Made by a program: the position numbers and the translations under genes. A stretch of DNA of 58,167 nt from an uncultured Spirochaetales bacterium (GTDB lineage: Bacteria; Spirochaetota; Spirochaetia; Sphaerochaetales; Sphaerochaetaceae), in NCBI GenBank assembly GCA_949293595.1, contig CASFDW010000009.1, forward strand, positions 1-58,167, written 5' to 3'. The notes beneath the pieces are model-generated. The model saw nothing but the letters and a program-made list of their open reading frames with translations. It was not told where the DNA came from and ran no database searches. This document shows, piece by piece, positions 16,533 through 24,850 of the stretch (its first letter is position 1; every line of letters starts with the position of its first letter).

Positions 16533-17888
16533 TCATTCCTCCTGAAGAGGTCTTATCTTGTTCCTGTATATCCTTACATATAGGAAAATGGTGATCATCA
16601 AGCCGACGACCTCCGCAAACGGGAACGACCACCAGACACCGGATATCCCGGCGATCCTGCTCAGTACGAACGCGCCCGGCAGGAGTATGACCAGCTGCCT
16701 TCCGATGGAGACTATCATCGTGTATATGCCGACACCGACGGCCTGGAACGTGGAGCCCATTGCGATCGATATGGCGGCCATCATGAAGTTGATGGATATT
16801 ATCCTCAAGGCAGGTATGCCCATTGCATCCATCTCCGCGCTGGACTTGAACATTCCGAGGAGCGCTTCCGGGAAAAGCTGGAAGACTAAAAATCCGGCCG
16901 CCATGATTATGAATCCGATTATGCAGCCTTTCCTTACGGTCTCCGTGATCCTGTGCCTGTTCCTTGCCCCGTAGTTGAAGCCTATGATGGGGACAAGGCC
17001 CGCGGACAATCCGAAGATCGGCATGAAAACAAAACTCTGTAGCTTGAAGTATATTCCGAAAATCGAGACGGCCGTGGTGCTGAAGGCTATCAGGATGCCG
17101 TTTATCCCGCTCACCATCACGGTGCTGATGCTGTTTGTGATTATGGTAGGCACACCGACGGCATAAATGTCGCCGATGATCTTCCTGTCGGGACGGAATT
17201 TCTTCAGTGACAGGTGTATATGCTTGTTTCTGAACACGAAGATGAAGGCGAGGGCCATGGCCATGATCTGCCCGATCACGGTGGCTATCGCCGCTCCTGC
17301 GACACCCATGCCGAGTGTGAAGATGAAGATCGGGTCCAGGATTATGTTGGCGATGGCGCCGACCGTCTGCGTTATCATCGGATGTATGCTGTCCCCTGTG
17401 GCCTGCATTATCCTCTCGCAGGTGACCTCGAAGAAGATGCCGCAGGAGATGATGAGCACGATCCTCGAGTACGATGTCGCCATGCCCAGCAGCTCCGGAT
17501 CATTGGTGAAAAGGCCGAGGAAGGGCTTTGCGAACGCAATGCCTATCACGGCAAAAAGGAGCCATGTGCAGAAGGACAGGAAGATCCCGTTGTTCCCTGA
17601 TGCCTCCGCATCCTTGTAATTGCCTTCGCCGAGACGCCTTGCAAGCAGGCTGTTCACTCCCACCGCCGTTCCTATTGCAAAGGCGATCATAAGGTTTTGC
17701 AATGGAAAGGCAAGTGTTACGGCGGCAAGCGCTTCCTCGGAAAGCCAGGAAACGAAAATGCTGTCGACTATGTTGTACATTGCCTGGATGAGCATGCTCA
17801 GCATTATAGGAAAGCTGATTTTGAATATCAGCTTGCCTATCGGCTCGTAGCCCATGATGTTCTTGTTTCTGGTGTTAGATTCGCTCAT
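16533..17888 (-). CDS. MATE family efflux transporter (2)
   Basis: Inner-membrane drug/toxin:cation antiporter of 451 residues with twelve predicted helices in two halves (KLIFKISFPIMLSMLIQAMYNIVDSIFV begins the first, written here only as family style). The start opens MSESNTRNKNIMGYEPIG; the upstream in-frame extension to 17942 has no ribosome site. It is monocistronic, ending in its own terminator. It is divergent from aspartate kinase. Confidence 0.9.
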   Translation of the reverse strand: MSESNTRNKNIMGYEPIGKLIFKISFPIMLSMLIQAMYNIVDSIFVSWLSEEALAAVTLAFPLQNLMIAFAIGTAVGVNSLLARRLGEGNYKDAEASGNNGIFLSFCTWLLFAVIGIAFAKPFLGLFTNDPELLGMATSYSRIVLIISCGIFFEVTCERIMQATGDSIHPMITQTVGAIANIILDPIFIFTLGMGVAGAAIATVIGQIMAMALAFIFVFRNKHIHLSLKKFRPDRKIIGDIYAVGVPTIITNSISTVMVSGINGILIAFSTTAVSIFGIYFKLQSFVFMPIFGLSAGLVPIIGFNYGARNRHRITETVRKGCIIGFIIMAAGFLVFQLFPEALLGMFKSSAEMDAMGIPALRIISINFMMAAISIAMGSTFQAVGVGIYTMIVSIGRQLVILLPGAFVLSRIAGISGVWWSFPFAEVVGLMITIFLYVRIYRNKIRPLQEE

Positions 17889-17969
17889 ACAGGTTCCAAT
17901 TATATTGTTTGCCCTGTTTTTGTCCAGCCTTGCAGAATGCAAAAAAATACTCTGACCGGCCCGTGAGAA

Positions 17970-17998
17970 TTGTCATATGGATGAATCTAAAGTATAAT
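17970..17998 (+). promoter_or_regulatory. Promoter of the aspartate kinase gene
   Basis: TTGTCA (17970-17975), 17 bases, TATAAT (17993-17998, perfect -10). The leader is about 60 nt. That is too short for a lysine riboswitch, and none was seen. Confidence 0.7.
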
Positions 17999-18065
17999 CC
18001 TTAACCAACGGGATCCATTTGCCTGTGCCTGTGCGGGGATCTCCTTTTTTGATGAGGGTTGAGAT

Positions 18066-19370
18066 ATGACAGTTTGCAAATTTGGTGGTTCGAGCGTTGC
18101 CGACGCCTCCCAGATCAAGAAGGTCAAGGCCATCCTTGACGGAGATAAGAACAGAAAGGTTGCGGTTGTTTCCGCGCCTGGCAAGCGGAACAAGGACGAT
18201 GACAAGATTACGGATCTGCTCTACCAGTGCAACAGGATGGTCCAGAAGGGACAGAGTTGCAGAAGCGTTTTCCAGCTCGTTTCCGACCGGTTCCTTGGAA
18301 TTGCCAGCGACCTCGGCCTCGATACCAAGGCCCTTTCCGCCCAGCTGGACGACATCCGTTGCATGATCGATGCAGGCAAGGGGGCCGATTATGCGGCCAG
18401 CCGCGGGGAATACCTCAGTGCGTTCCTCATCAGCCAGTATCTCAAATGGGAGTTCGTGGATTCCGCCGACTGCATCATAATCAACAGCGACGGCACGGTG
18501 AATCCGTTCAGCTACGACCGTGTGTCCATGATGCTCGACAATAAGAAGGCAAAGGGCTTCGTCCTGCCCGGGTTCTACGGCTCCACCGAGGACAACGTGA
18601 TAAAGACGTTCACAAGGGGAGGCTCCGACATAACAGGAAGCATAGTGGCCAGGGCCGTGAACGCAAATCTGTATGAGAACTGGACGGATGTTTCCGGAAT
18701 CTTCAGTGCCGATCCTCGCCTGATACCGGATGCGAAGGTAATCGATGCCATCAATTACAGGGAGGTCAGGGAACTGTCAGATCTCGGCGCGTCCGTATTC
18801 CATGAGGAGGCCATAGCCCCGATCCTTCCCGTGGAGATCCCGATCAACATCAAGAACACAAACAGCCCGGAGGATCCCGGAACGCTCATTGTCCCGGAAT
18901 CCGGGGAGATGAAGCTTGCCGGAGTCTCTGCACGTGGCGGACTCTCCAGGATCAGCATCCGCAAGCTCATGCTTTTCAAGAAACAGGGGATGAGGCATGC
19001 TCTGCTGACCATGCTCCACATATTCGGGATCAGGCCCGTGTATTCGCTTCAGGGGATAGACAGCATGGTCTGGTTCTATGAGACGAAGAGCGCCACCGAC
19101 AGTGTCGTGGCCGCAATGTGCGAGAGGTTGAAGTCCGAGTTCGAGCTCGATTCCATCTTTGTCGACAGCGGCTATGCCATACTCGGAGTCGTCGGTACGA
19201 ACCTGCTGGAGACCAGCGATTATCTTCGTGCCTCCCAGGCCCTGTATGACAGCGGCATCAAGATTTCATTCCTTAATTACGGCGCAAGCGACGTCTCGTT
19301 CACGTTCGGAATAAACGAGGAGGACCGGCAACGGGCCGTGAGTGTCGTCTATGACAAACTCTTCAGATGA
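18066..19370 (+). CDS. Aspartate kinase
   Basis: Phosphorylates L-aspartate, the first step toward lysine, threonine and methionine. 434 residues: kinase domain with KFGGSSVAD at residues 5-13, FTRGGSDITGSIVA and the SADPRLIPDA loop, then a C-terminal pair of ACT-type regulatory domains. It is monofunctional, with no homoserine dehydrogenase part. It stands alone with its own promoter and terminator. Which end product inhibits it cannot be read by eye. Confidence 0.9.
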   Translation: MTVCKFGGSSVADASQIKKVKAILDGDKNRKVAVVSAPGKRNKDDDKITDLLYQCNRMVQKGQSCRSVFQLVSDRFLGIASDLGLDTKALSAQLDDIRCMIDAGKGADYAASRGEYLSAFLISQYLKWEFVDSADCIIINSDGTVNPFSYDRVSMMLDNKKAKGFVLPGFYGSTEDNVIKTFTRGGSDITGSIVARAVNANLYENWTDVSGIFSADPRLIPDAKVIDAINYREVRELSDLGASVFHEEAIAPILPVEIPINIKNTNSPEDPGTLIVPESGEMKLAGVSARGGLSRISIRKLMLFKKQGMRHALLTMLHIFGIRPVYSLQGIDSMVWFYETKSATDSVVAAMCERLKSEFELDSIFVDSGYAILGVVGTNLLETSDYLRASQALYDSGIKISFLNYGASDVSFTFGINEEDRQRAVSVVYDKLFR

Positions 19371-19373
19371 GTG

Positions 19374-19400
19374 AAGCACCGCGCGGCGGTGCTTTTTTTT
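19374..19400 (+). terminator. Terminator of aspartate kinase
   Basis: Stem AAGCACCGC/GCGGTGCTT with a 3-base loop, followed by eight T. Confidence 0.92.
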
Positions 19401-19571
19401 GTCATGCATTTCGTCCGCAATCATGAGGAATGCCTGTCATGGAAGTGCCTGTTGGGCCGCCGTTATCGCCCGATTCTTGTGAAATGGAGTGGGGGGCTGT
19501 GGCAACCAGCGAACATGACCGGATTGCGGACATGGCTGCCTTCTGAAGCGGGAGTTGCAGTACCGTCACGC

Positions 19572-19601
19572 AAAAAAAAGAGCCACCGCAGTGGCTCTTT
19601 T
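19572..19601 (-). terminator. Terminator of the sugar-type ABC ATPase gene
   Basis: Stem GAGCCAC/GTGGCTC (19580-19597) with loop CGCA, eight A on one side and four T on the other. It is strong for the minus-strand gene and may also work weakly on the plus strand. Confidence 0.9.
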
Positions 19602-19614
19602 GAATGTCGGATCC

Positions 19615-20709
19615 TTATCTGATCCTGGCTTCTGTCTCAAGGTCGAAGAACCTTGCCTTCTCCATGTTGACTACGAGGCTGACCTCTTCGCCGACCACAG
19701 GAGTCACGGACGGGTCGATCTTTCCGACGACGTTCGCCCTGTCTGTGGCGATGTGGACCTGTGTCTCGGATCCGAGCGGTTCGACAACGTTGACCTTGCC
19801 GTTGATTGTCTTTCCGTCGACAGGAGTATGCGAGAACTCGACGTCCTCTGGCCTGATGCCGAATGTGATTTCCTTTCCGACATACGGCTTGAGGAACTTG
19901 GCCTGAGCGTCAGTGACCTCGAGGCGGAACTTGCCTTCGTCAACGTACATCTTGCCGCCCTCTTCCTTGACGGTGAGGACCATGAAGTTCATGGGTGGGC
20001 TTCCGATGAATCCTGCGACGAACTTGTTGTCCGGCTCGTTGTAGAGTTCGAGCGGTCCGCCGATCTGCTGGATGACACCGAGCTTCATGACGACGATCTT
20101 GTCAGCCATCGTGAGAGCTTCGACCTGGTCGTGGGTGACGTAGATCATTGTGGCCTTGAGCCTGTGGTGGAGTCCGGAAATCTCCGCCCTCATCTGGACG
20201 CGGAGCTTTGCGTCGAGGTTTGAAAGCGGTTCGTCAAAAAGGAATACCTTCGGCTTGCGGACGATGGCGCGTCCTACGGCAACCCTCTGCCTCTGTCCGC
20301 CGGAGAGTGCCTTCGGCTTTCTCTCGAGGAGCATTTCGATGTCGAGGATCTTTGCAGCTTCCCTTACTCTCTGGTCGATCTCTTCCTTCGGGAATTTCCT
20401 GATCTTGAGACCGAATGCCATGTTATCATAAACGGTCATGTGCGGATAAAGGGCATAGTTCTGGAAAACCATTGCAATGTCCCTGTCCTTCGGCGGAACG
20501 TCGTTCATGAGCTTGCCGTCGATGTAGAGCTCTCCGGAGGAGATGTCTTCAAGGCCGGCGACCATTCTGAGCGTCGTGGACTTACCACAACCAGAAGGTC
20601 CGACGAGAACAACGAATTCCTGATCTTCGATGTTGATGTTCACGTTGTCAACAGCCTTGACGCCGCCATCGTAGATCTTGCAGATATTCTTCAATACAAC
20701 TGCACTCAT
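19615..20709 (-). CDS. Orphan sugar ABC transporter ATPase (UgpC/MsmX type)
   Basis: ATPase of CUT1 carbohydrate importers, 364 residues. Walker A GPSGCGKST, signature LSGGQRQRVAVGRAI, Walker B FLFDEPLSNLDAKLR, then a C-terminal TOBE region with GIRPEDVEFS. Start chosen by AAGGAG upstream of the ATG at 20709; a longer frame lies in the promoter. No permease or binding protein is adjacent. MsmX-type ATPases are known to power several importers, so this is the natural energiser for the ATPase-less disaccharide operon at 42.8-45.8 kb. That pairing is inferred. Confidence 0.92.
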   Translation of the reverse strand: MSAVVLKNICKIYDGGVKAVDNVNINIEDQEFVVLVGPSGCGKSTTLRMVAGLEDISSGELYIDGKLMNDVPPKDRDIAMVFQNYALYPHMTVYDNMAFGLKIRKFPKEEIDQRVREAAKILDIEMLLERKPKALSGGQRQRVAVGRAIVRKPKVFLFDEPLSNLDAKLRVQMRAEISGLHHRLKATMIYVTHDQVEALTMADKIVVMKLGVIQQIGGPLELYNEPDNKFVAGFIGSPPMNFMVLTVKEEGGKMYVDEGKFRLEVTDAQAKFLKPYVGKEITFGIRPEDVEFSHTPVDGKTINGKVNVVEPLGSETQVHIATDRANVVGKIDPSVTPVVGEEVSLVVNMEKARFFDLETEARIR

Positions 20710-20742
20710 TGCGTTTCTCCTTAGTTTTTTTCCTATGAATCC

Positions 20743-20773
20743 AGCATAATGCCTGTTTTTGACTGCGGTCAAA
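20743..20773 (-). promoter_or_regulatory. Promoter of the orphan ATPase with 16-bp palindrome
   Basis: On the minus strand, TTGACC (20767-20772), 18 bases, TATGCT (20743-20748). The palindrome TTTGAC-TGCG-GTCAAA (20758-20773) covers the -35 and is a good repressor site. Confidence 0.55.
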
Positions 20774-20778
20774 CAAAA

Positions 20779-20822
20779 AAAACCGGTGAAAAGTCTTTTT
20801 TTTGCTTGAAAACCGGTGAAAA
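20779..20822. repeat. Twin 14-bp direct repeats in the ATPase-tetR divergent region
   Basis: AAAACCGGTGAAAA occurs at 20779-20792 and again at 20809-20822, offset 30 bp, close to three helical turns. Each holds the palindromic core ACCGGT. This spacing fits two copies of one regulator binding the same DNA face. Confidence 0.6.
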
Positions 20823-20833
20823 ACGTGTTTTGA

Positions 20834-20857
20834 TGACTATAGAAACTATTTTAGTCA
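20834..20857. promoter_or_regulatory. Candidate autoregulatory operator of tetR gene 2
   Basis: TGACTA, 12 bases, TAGTCA just ahead of the ATG at 20870. Flanking TTTTGA and TCAAAA extend the symmetry. Confidence 0.35.
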
Positions 20858-20869
20858 AAAAGAGGGAAA

Positions 20870-21454
20870 ATGCCTAAGACATATACACCGGAAGAACGGG
20901 AGAACATCAGGATCGCACTGCGCGTCGCGGCTGAGAAATGTCTGGCGAGGTACGGTGTGAAGAGGACCACCGTGGATGAACTGGTGCGTTTGGCCAGTAT
21001 ACCGAAGGGGACCTTCTATCTTTTCTACGAGAGCAAGGAGCATCTGTTTCTGGATGTGATAAGGTCTTTTCTGGAAAGCGAGAACAAAAGGTATCTGGAC
21101 ATGCTGCAGGAGCTTGATGAGAACCATATCGTGACCAGTCTCACCACAATATTCCACCAGATGGTGATGAGCGTGTACGAGAGGGGGATGTACAGGTTCC
21201 TGGACGACGGCCAGGTCGAGCTTGTCATGAGGAAGATCCCGTACGGGGAACGGCTGGACATGGAAAAGGCCCGCAGGGAGTACATAGAGAACATATTGTC
21301 GTATTTCGCGATAGACGACGAGGATGATGTCGAGGCCTTCCAGGGGGCCTTCTCATCAATTTACTTCATCCTGTTGCATGCCGACATGGTGAAGGATGTC
21401 GGCAAGGCTGTGAAAACGCTTGTGCGCGGCTTGGTCCTGGAACTTGTCGAGTAA
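20870..21454 (+). CDS. TetR/AcrR family transcriptional regulator (2)
   Basis: A 194-residue DNA-binding protein. The N-terminal helix-turn-helix is TTVDELVRLASIPKGTFYLFYESKEHLF, followed by a ligand/dimer domain. GAGGG precedes the ATG. It is divergent from the orphan sugar ATPase, with about 160 bp of shared regulatory DNA full of palindromes. It could control the ATPase, the convergent CNNM gene or itself. The ligand is unknown. Confidence 0.88.
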   Translation: MPKTYTPEERENIRIALRVAAEKCLARYGVKRTTVDELVRLASIPKGTFYLFYESKEHLFLDVIRSFLESENKRYLDMLQELDENHIVTSLTTIFHQMVMSVYERGMYRFLDDGQVELVMRKIPYGERLDMEKARREYIENILSYFAIDDEDDVEAFQGAFSSIYFILLHADMVKDVGKAVKTLVRGLVLELVE

Positions 21455-21464
21455 GGGCAGGGGA

Positions 21465-21493
21465 TTAAAAAGCATGGGACCTGCGCCCCATGC
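21465..21493 (-). terminator. Terminator of the CNNM/CorC gene
   Basis: Stem GCATGGG (21472-21478) with CCCATGC (21487-21493). The minus strand then runs into five T. Confidence 0.7.
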
Positions 21494-21510
21494 CATATCT
21501 TATGTCCTGA

Positions 21511-22884
21511 TCATTCCTCCATGGTCTCCGGCAGAATTTCCCTTTCCCCTGCTCCGGCCTCCTCCCTGGTGGCCTTCGAGACAAGGGCCTCCACGATCCT
21601 CCGGTCCTCGATCTTGGTAACATGGATCTTCAGGCCGAAGATCTCAACATCCAGCTCCGTTCCGTCCTGCGGTATCTCGTTCAGACAGGAGAACACCATC
21701 CCGCCGACCGTGTCGAAATCCAATTCCTCGTCAGGCAGTGCTATGTCGAGCGCCTCCTCCAGGTCCTCGACCGGAAGCGAGCCCGACACCTTCCAAAGAT
21801 TGTCGCCGAGTTTCTGCAGCTCTTCCTCCTCCTGCTCGTCGAATTCGTCATAGATGTTGCCGACGATCTCCTCGAGCAGGTCCTCGAGCGTGATGAGTCC
21901 GCTGGTCTGCCCGTATTCATCCACGCATATGGCCATGTGCTGCTTCTTCATCTGCATGTCCGAGAAAAGCTTGTCTGCATGGATCGTCTCCGGGACGAGG
22001 TATGCGGGTCTGAGGAGCTCCGGAAGCTTCTTCATGTTGTCCTCGTTGAGGTTGAGCAGGAAGTCCCTTGCGTTCAATATCCCCTTTATGTCGTTTATAT
22101 CCTCCCCGTATACGGGAAAACGGGACCTTCCGCTTTCCTTGATGAGGGAAAGTATCTCCGCATTGTGCATCGTCTCGTCGATCGCGATTATGTCGTTGGT
22201 CCTTATCATGACCTCGGATACGGCCGTGTCGTTGAATTCGAACACGTTCTGTATCCATTCCTTCTCATCCTCCTCGATCGAGCCGGACTCACCACCCGCA
22301 TCGACAAGGAGCCTTATGTCGTCCTCCGTCACCTGCTCGCTCTCCCCGTCGGTCTTGAAGCGGAAAAGCTTCAGGATGGTGTTGGTGCAGAACGAGAGCA
22401 GCCATATTACCGGACGCATCACCTTTGCAAGGACGGAGATTACGCCGCAGGAAAAACGTGCCACGCCATCAGCCTTCTGCTGGGCGATACGCTTCGGGAC
22501 AAGCTCGCCGAAAATAAGGGTGAAGAACGATATTATTATCGTTATGATGAACACGGATATGGTGTTGAGGACCGTGTAGGACAGCTTGACCCCCCAGCCT
22601 CTGAAAACCTCGACGAGTGAGTCCGAGAGGGTGTCGGCAGCCAACGCGGATCCCAAAAATCCCGCCAGGGTTATGCCTATCTGGATCGTCGACAGGAAGT
22701 TGGATGGATTTTCCACCATCCTCAGAAGTTTTTCGGCCTTCCTGTCGCCTTCCTCCATCTGCTTCTTAAGCTTGTTTGCGTTGAGCGATATCACGGCAAT
22801 CTCCGTCGCCGCAAAAAAAGCGTTCAATAATATCAATATGGCTTGTATTATTATCTGTTTCGGTATCGATACTGCTGTATCCAT
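21511..22884 (-). CDS. CNNM/HlyC-CorC family transporter-associated protein
   Basis: A 457-residue protein annotated elsewhere as haemolysin C or CorC-like, now linked to magnesium or other divalent-cation efflux. The N-terminus is a membrane DUF21 domain with about four helices. Next come two CBS domains (ISEVMIRTNDIIAI region and ARDFLLNLNEDNM region). The C-terminus is a CorC/HlyC domain (LPDEELDFDTVGGMVFSCL). Domain order and length are standard. GGAGAAAAA precedes the ATG. It is monocistronic. Confidence 0.9.
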   Translation of the reverse strand: MDTAVSIPKQIIIQAILILLNAFFAATEIAVISLNANKLKKQMEEGDRKAEKLLRMVENPSNFLSTIQIGITLAGFLGSALAADTLSDSLVEVFRGWGVKLSYTVLNTISVFIITIIISFFTLIFGELVPKRIAQQKADGVARFSCGVISVLAKVMRPVIWLLSFCTNTILKLFRFKTDGESEQVTEDDIRLLVDAGGESGSIEEDEKEWIQNVFEFNDTAVSEVMIRTNDIIAIDETMHNAEILSLIKESGRSRFPVYGEDINDIKGILNARDFLLNLNEDNMKKLPELLRPAYLVPETIHADKLFSDMQMKKQHMAICVDEYGQTSGLITLEDLLEEIVGNIYDEFDEQEEEELQKLGDNLWKVSGSLPVEDLEEALDIALPDEELDFDTVGGMVFSCLNEIPQDGTELDVEIFGLKIHVTKIEDRRIVEALVSKATREEAGAGEREILPETMEE

Positions 22885-23143
22885 TTTTTCTCCTCGTATC
22901 CTATAAGAATTCTGTAAAAGACCGGATTGTCTTCACAGGAGGAGTTTCTGAAACACCGTGCGCCGTATGTGGTACGGACTGTCATTGTCTGAGCTGTACG
23001 GTCTACTGCCAGGGCCTTCGTCCAATTTATGTCAAATCCTTGCACTGTTCTCTGTGCGGTAACAATATGTAGAAAGGATACTTTAAGAAATCCTGTCAGT
23101 CAATAGAACAAGGACGGGGGGGGGATGCGGGGGCATGAAAAAA
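22885..23143. other. Intergenic DNA with a G9 tract
   Basis: No coding frame with a ribosome site was seen. A run of nine G at 23116-23124, followed by further G-rich bases, is the only distinctive feature. It might act after the tRNA on the minus strand as a C-rich tail, but it is not a hairpin terminator. Confidence 0.4.
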
Positions 23144-23214
23144 GCGGCAGAGGGGAATCGAACCCCCATCACGAGCTTGGGAAGCTCGGGTAATAACCAC
23201 TATACAACTGCCGC
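23144..23214 (-). tRNA. tRNA-Gly(CCC)
   Basis: 71 nt, read on the minus strand. The acceptor stem is GCGGCAG with CTGCCGC. The anticodon stem CGAGC/GCTCG closes the loop TTCCCAA, giving anticodon CCC (codon GGG). The T arm is GGGGG-TTCGATT-CCCCT. CCA is not encoded. Confidence 0.93.
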
Positions 23215-23224
23215 GTGTAACAGG

Positions 23225-23253
23225 AGTATATTACAAATCGCTTTTTTTTGAAA
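23225..23253 (-). promoter_or_regulatory. Promoter of tRNA-Gly
   Basis: On the minus strand, TTTCAA (23248-23253), 17 bases, TATACT (23225-23230). It ends about 10 bases before the tRNA 5' end. Confidence 0.55.
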
Positions 23254-23353
23254 GGGGTATTTCCACAGGAATCGATTCTTTTGCAGTATGGTGCCAGGCA
23301 GCCCTTCTTGAAAAGGACCATTGCCTTGGGGTATATTGCAGGATGGGTTTATT

Positions 23354-23382
23354 TTGACAAAATCCGGCGATTTTGTTAGAAA
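23354..23382 (+). promoter_or_regulatory. Promoter with perfect palindromic operator for the five-gene cluster
   Basis: TTGACA (23354-23359), 17 bases, TAGAAA (23377-23382). Between and overlapping the -35 lies ACAAAATC-CGGC-GATTTTGT (23357-23376), with perfect 8-base arms. A repressor bound here would block polymerase. Confidence 0.65.
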
Positions 23383-23414
23383 CATTTTCAATACCGTATT
23401 CGGGAGGATCATCC

Positions 23415-24155
23415 ATGAACGGATATCTGGAGGCGGCCAATTCGCTTCCCCTTTATCTCATTGTCGCCGCAATCCTGCTTTTCATAGCCGGGGTCTGCGT
23501 GGTGTTCATTGTTAAAAGCTACAGGGCCGGGCTGAGACTCGGCATGGACCGGAAGGTGCTCGACAAGGCCATGACATCCTCTGCCATGTTCACGATCCTT
23601 CCCAGCATATCCATCCTGCTCGGGGTGATAGCCTTGTCAGGCTCGCTGGGGGTGCCGATTTCCTGGTTGAGGCTGTCCGTGATCGGGAACCTGCAGTATG
23701 AGGCGACTGTGGCTTCCATAGCCGCAGAGAGCATGGGGCTCGCACTGGATTCCTCCGTGCTGGACATGGATGCCCTTGTCACGATCATGCTTGTCATGAC
23801 GATGGGGATAATCTGGGGTTGCGTGCTGTCAATTTTCACATTGAAGGCGTATTCCGGCAGGATTTCCTCGAAATCCCCGGATGCGGAGAAAAAAAGCGGT
23901 CCGTCGTTTGCTTCCTGGGCCATGGTCGCCATGTTCATAGGACTGTGCGCGACATTTCTCGGATCATATGTCGGACGGCTTTTCGTTTTCGGCGAGGCCG
24001 TGCCGGTGCTTACCGCGGTCTGTGCGGCATCTGCGTCGGCCGTATTCGATTATCTGGTTCGAAAGAAAGGCATGACGGGGCTGGAAAGCTTCTCGCTCGC
24101 GCTCAGCATGCTTTTCGCCATGGCCTGTGCTGTGGTTCTGGACATACTGCTGTGA
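23415..24155 (+). CDS. DUF5058-like integral membrane protein
   Basis: About 246 residues with six or so hydrophobic segments (PLYLIVAAILLFIAGVCVVFIV at the N-terminus). It resembles the DUF5058 family as I remember it, a family of unknown function often next to peptidase or amino-acid genes. Start set by GGGAGG upstream of the ATG at 23415. No signal peptide cleavage site was seen. First gene of a five-gene cluster with a second membrane protein 17 bp on. Together they may form a two-part transporter for the substrate of the downstream enzymes; this is inference. Confidence 0.72.
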   Translation: MNGYLEAANSLPLYLIVAAILLFIAGVCVVFIVKSYRAGLRLGMDRKVLDKAMTSSAMFTILPSISILLGVIALSGSLGVPISWLRLSVIGNLQYEATVASIAAESMGLALDSSVLDMDALVTIMLVMTMGIIWGCVLSIFTLKAYSGRISSKSPDAEKKSGPSFASWAMVAMFIGLCATFLGSYVGRLFVFGEAVPVLTAVCAASASAVFDYLVRKKGMTGLESFSLALSMLFAMACAVVLDILL

Positions 24156-24172
24156 AGAAGGGAGGAAAGAAG

Positions 24173-24850
24173 ATGGACAACAAGGAGTTCAAATATGACG
24201 ACTATGTGGACAGCCTGCACCTCACTGGGCGAATCTGCCTTTCCATCGCCTTGGTGATGCTCATCGCCGCACCGTTCGTGGTGGCCCGGCTGACCGGTGC
24301 CTCGATAGACTGGCAGGGATTTTGGCCTGCTTTGGTGAAGGTGCTCATCGTATATATCCCGTCATGCGTGGTGGAGTTCCTGATCTATGTCCCGCTTCTG
24401 GGGGCCGGCGCCTGCTATCTGGCGTTCATCACAGGGAACATCACCAACCTCAAGCTTCCTTGCGCATTCAACAGCCGGGAGATGGCCGGAGCCAAGGTCG
24501 GCAGTGCGGAAAGCGAGATAATATCCACGCTCAGCGTCGCCGTATCGTCGCTGGTGACCATGCTGGTGATTTTCCTGGGTGTGCTGCTGCTCATACCGCT
24601 TACCCCGGTTCTGGAGAATCCGGTCGTCAAGCCTGCCTTCGACAACGTGCTTCCCGCATTGTTCGGTGCGCTTGGCATGCAATATTTCTCAAAGAGCCTG
24701 AAGCTCTCGGTCTTCCCGCTGTTCCTGATGTCACTGCTGTGCGTGTTCGTGCCGTCCCTGATAAACCAGACCAGCACGATGCTCATAGTGATCGGCGGCC
24801 TCAGCATCGGGTTGTCTTATCTGATGTTCAGAAAAGGATGGTTGAAATGA
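24173..24850 (+). CDS. Integral membrane protein of unknown function
   Basis: 225 residues, not recognised. After a charged N-terminus (KEFKYDDYVDSLHL) there are about six membrane segments. A conserved-looking loop, GNITNLKLPCAFNSREMAGAKVGS-like, lies between the second and third. GGAGG lies 8 bases before the ATG. It overlaps the M20 peptidase start by 4 bp. The pairing with the DUF5058-like protein suggests a heteromeric transporter. Confidence 0.75.
   Translation: MDNKEFKYDDYVDSLHLTGRICLSIALVMLIAAPFVVARLTGASIDWQGFWPALVKVLIVYIPSCVVEFLIYVPLLGAGACYLAFITGNITNLKLPCAFNSREMAGAKVGSAESEIISTLSVAVSSLVTMLVIFLGVLLLIPLTPVLENPVVKPAFDNVLPALFGALGMQYFSKSLKLSVFPLFLMSLLCVFVPSLINQTSTMLIVIGGLSIGLSYLMFRKGWLK

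Noticed and set aside
18001..18065. Lysine riboswitch before aspartate kinase
   Set aside because: The leader is only about 60 nt and shows no such fold.
20779..20822. CRISPR repeat pair
   Set aside because: Only two 14-bp copies with a 16-bp gap; better explained as regulator sites.
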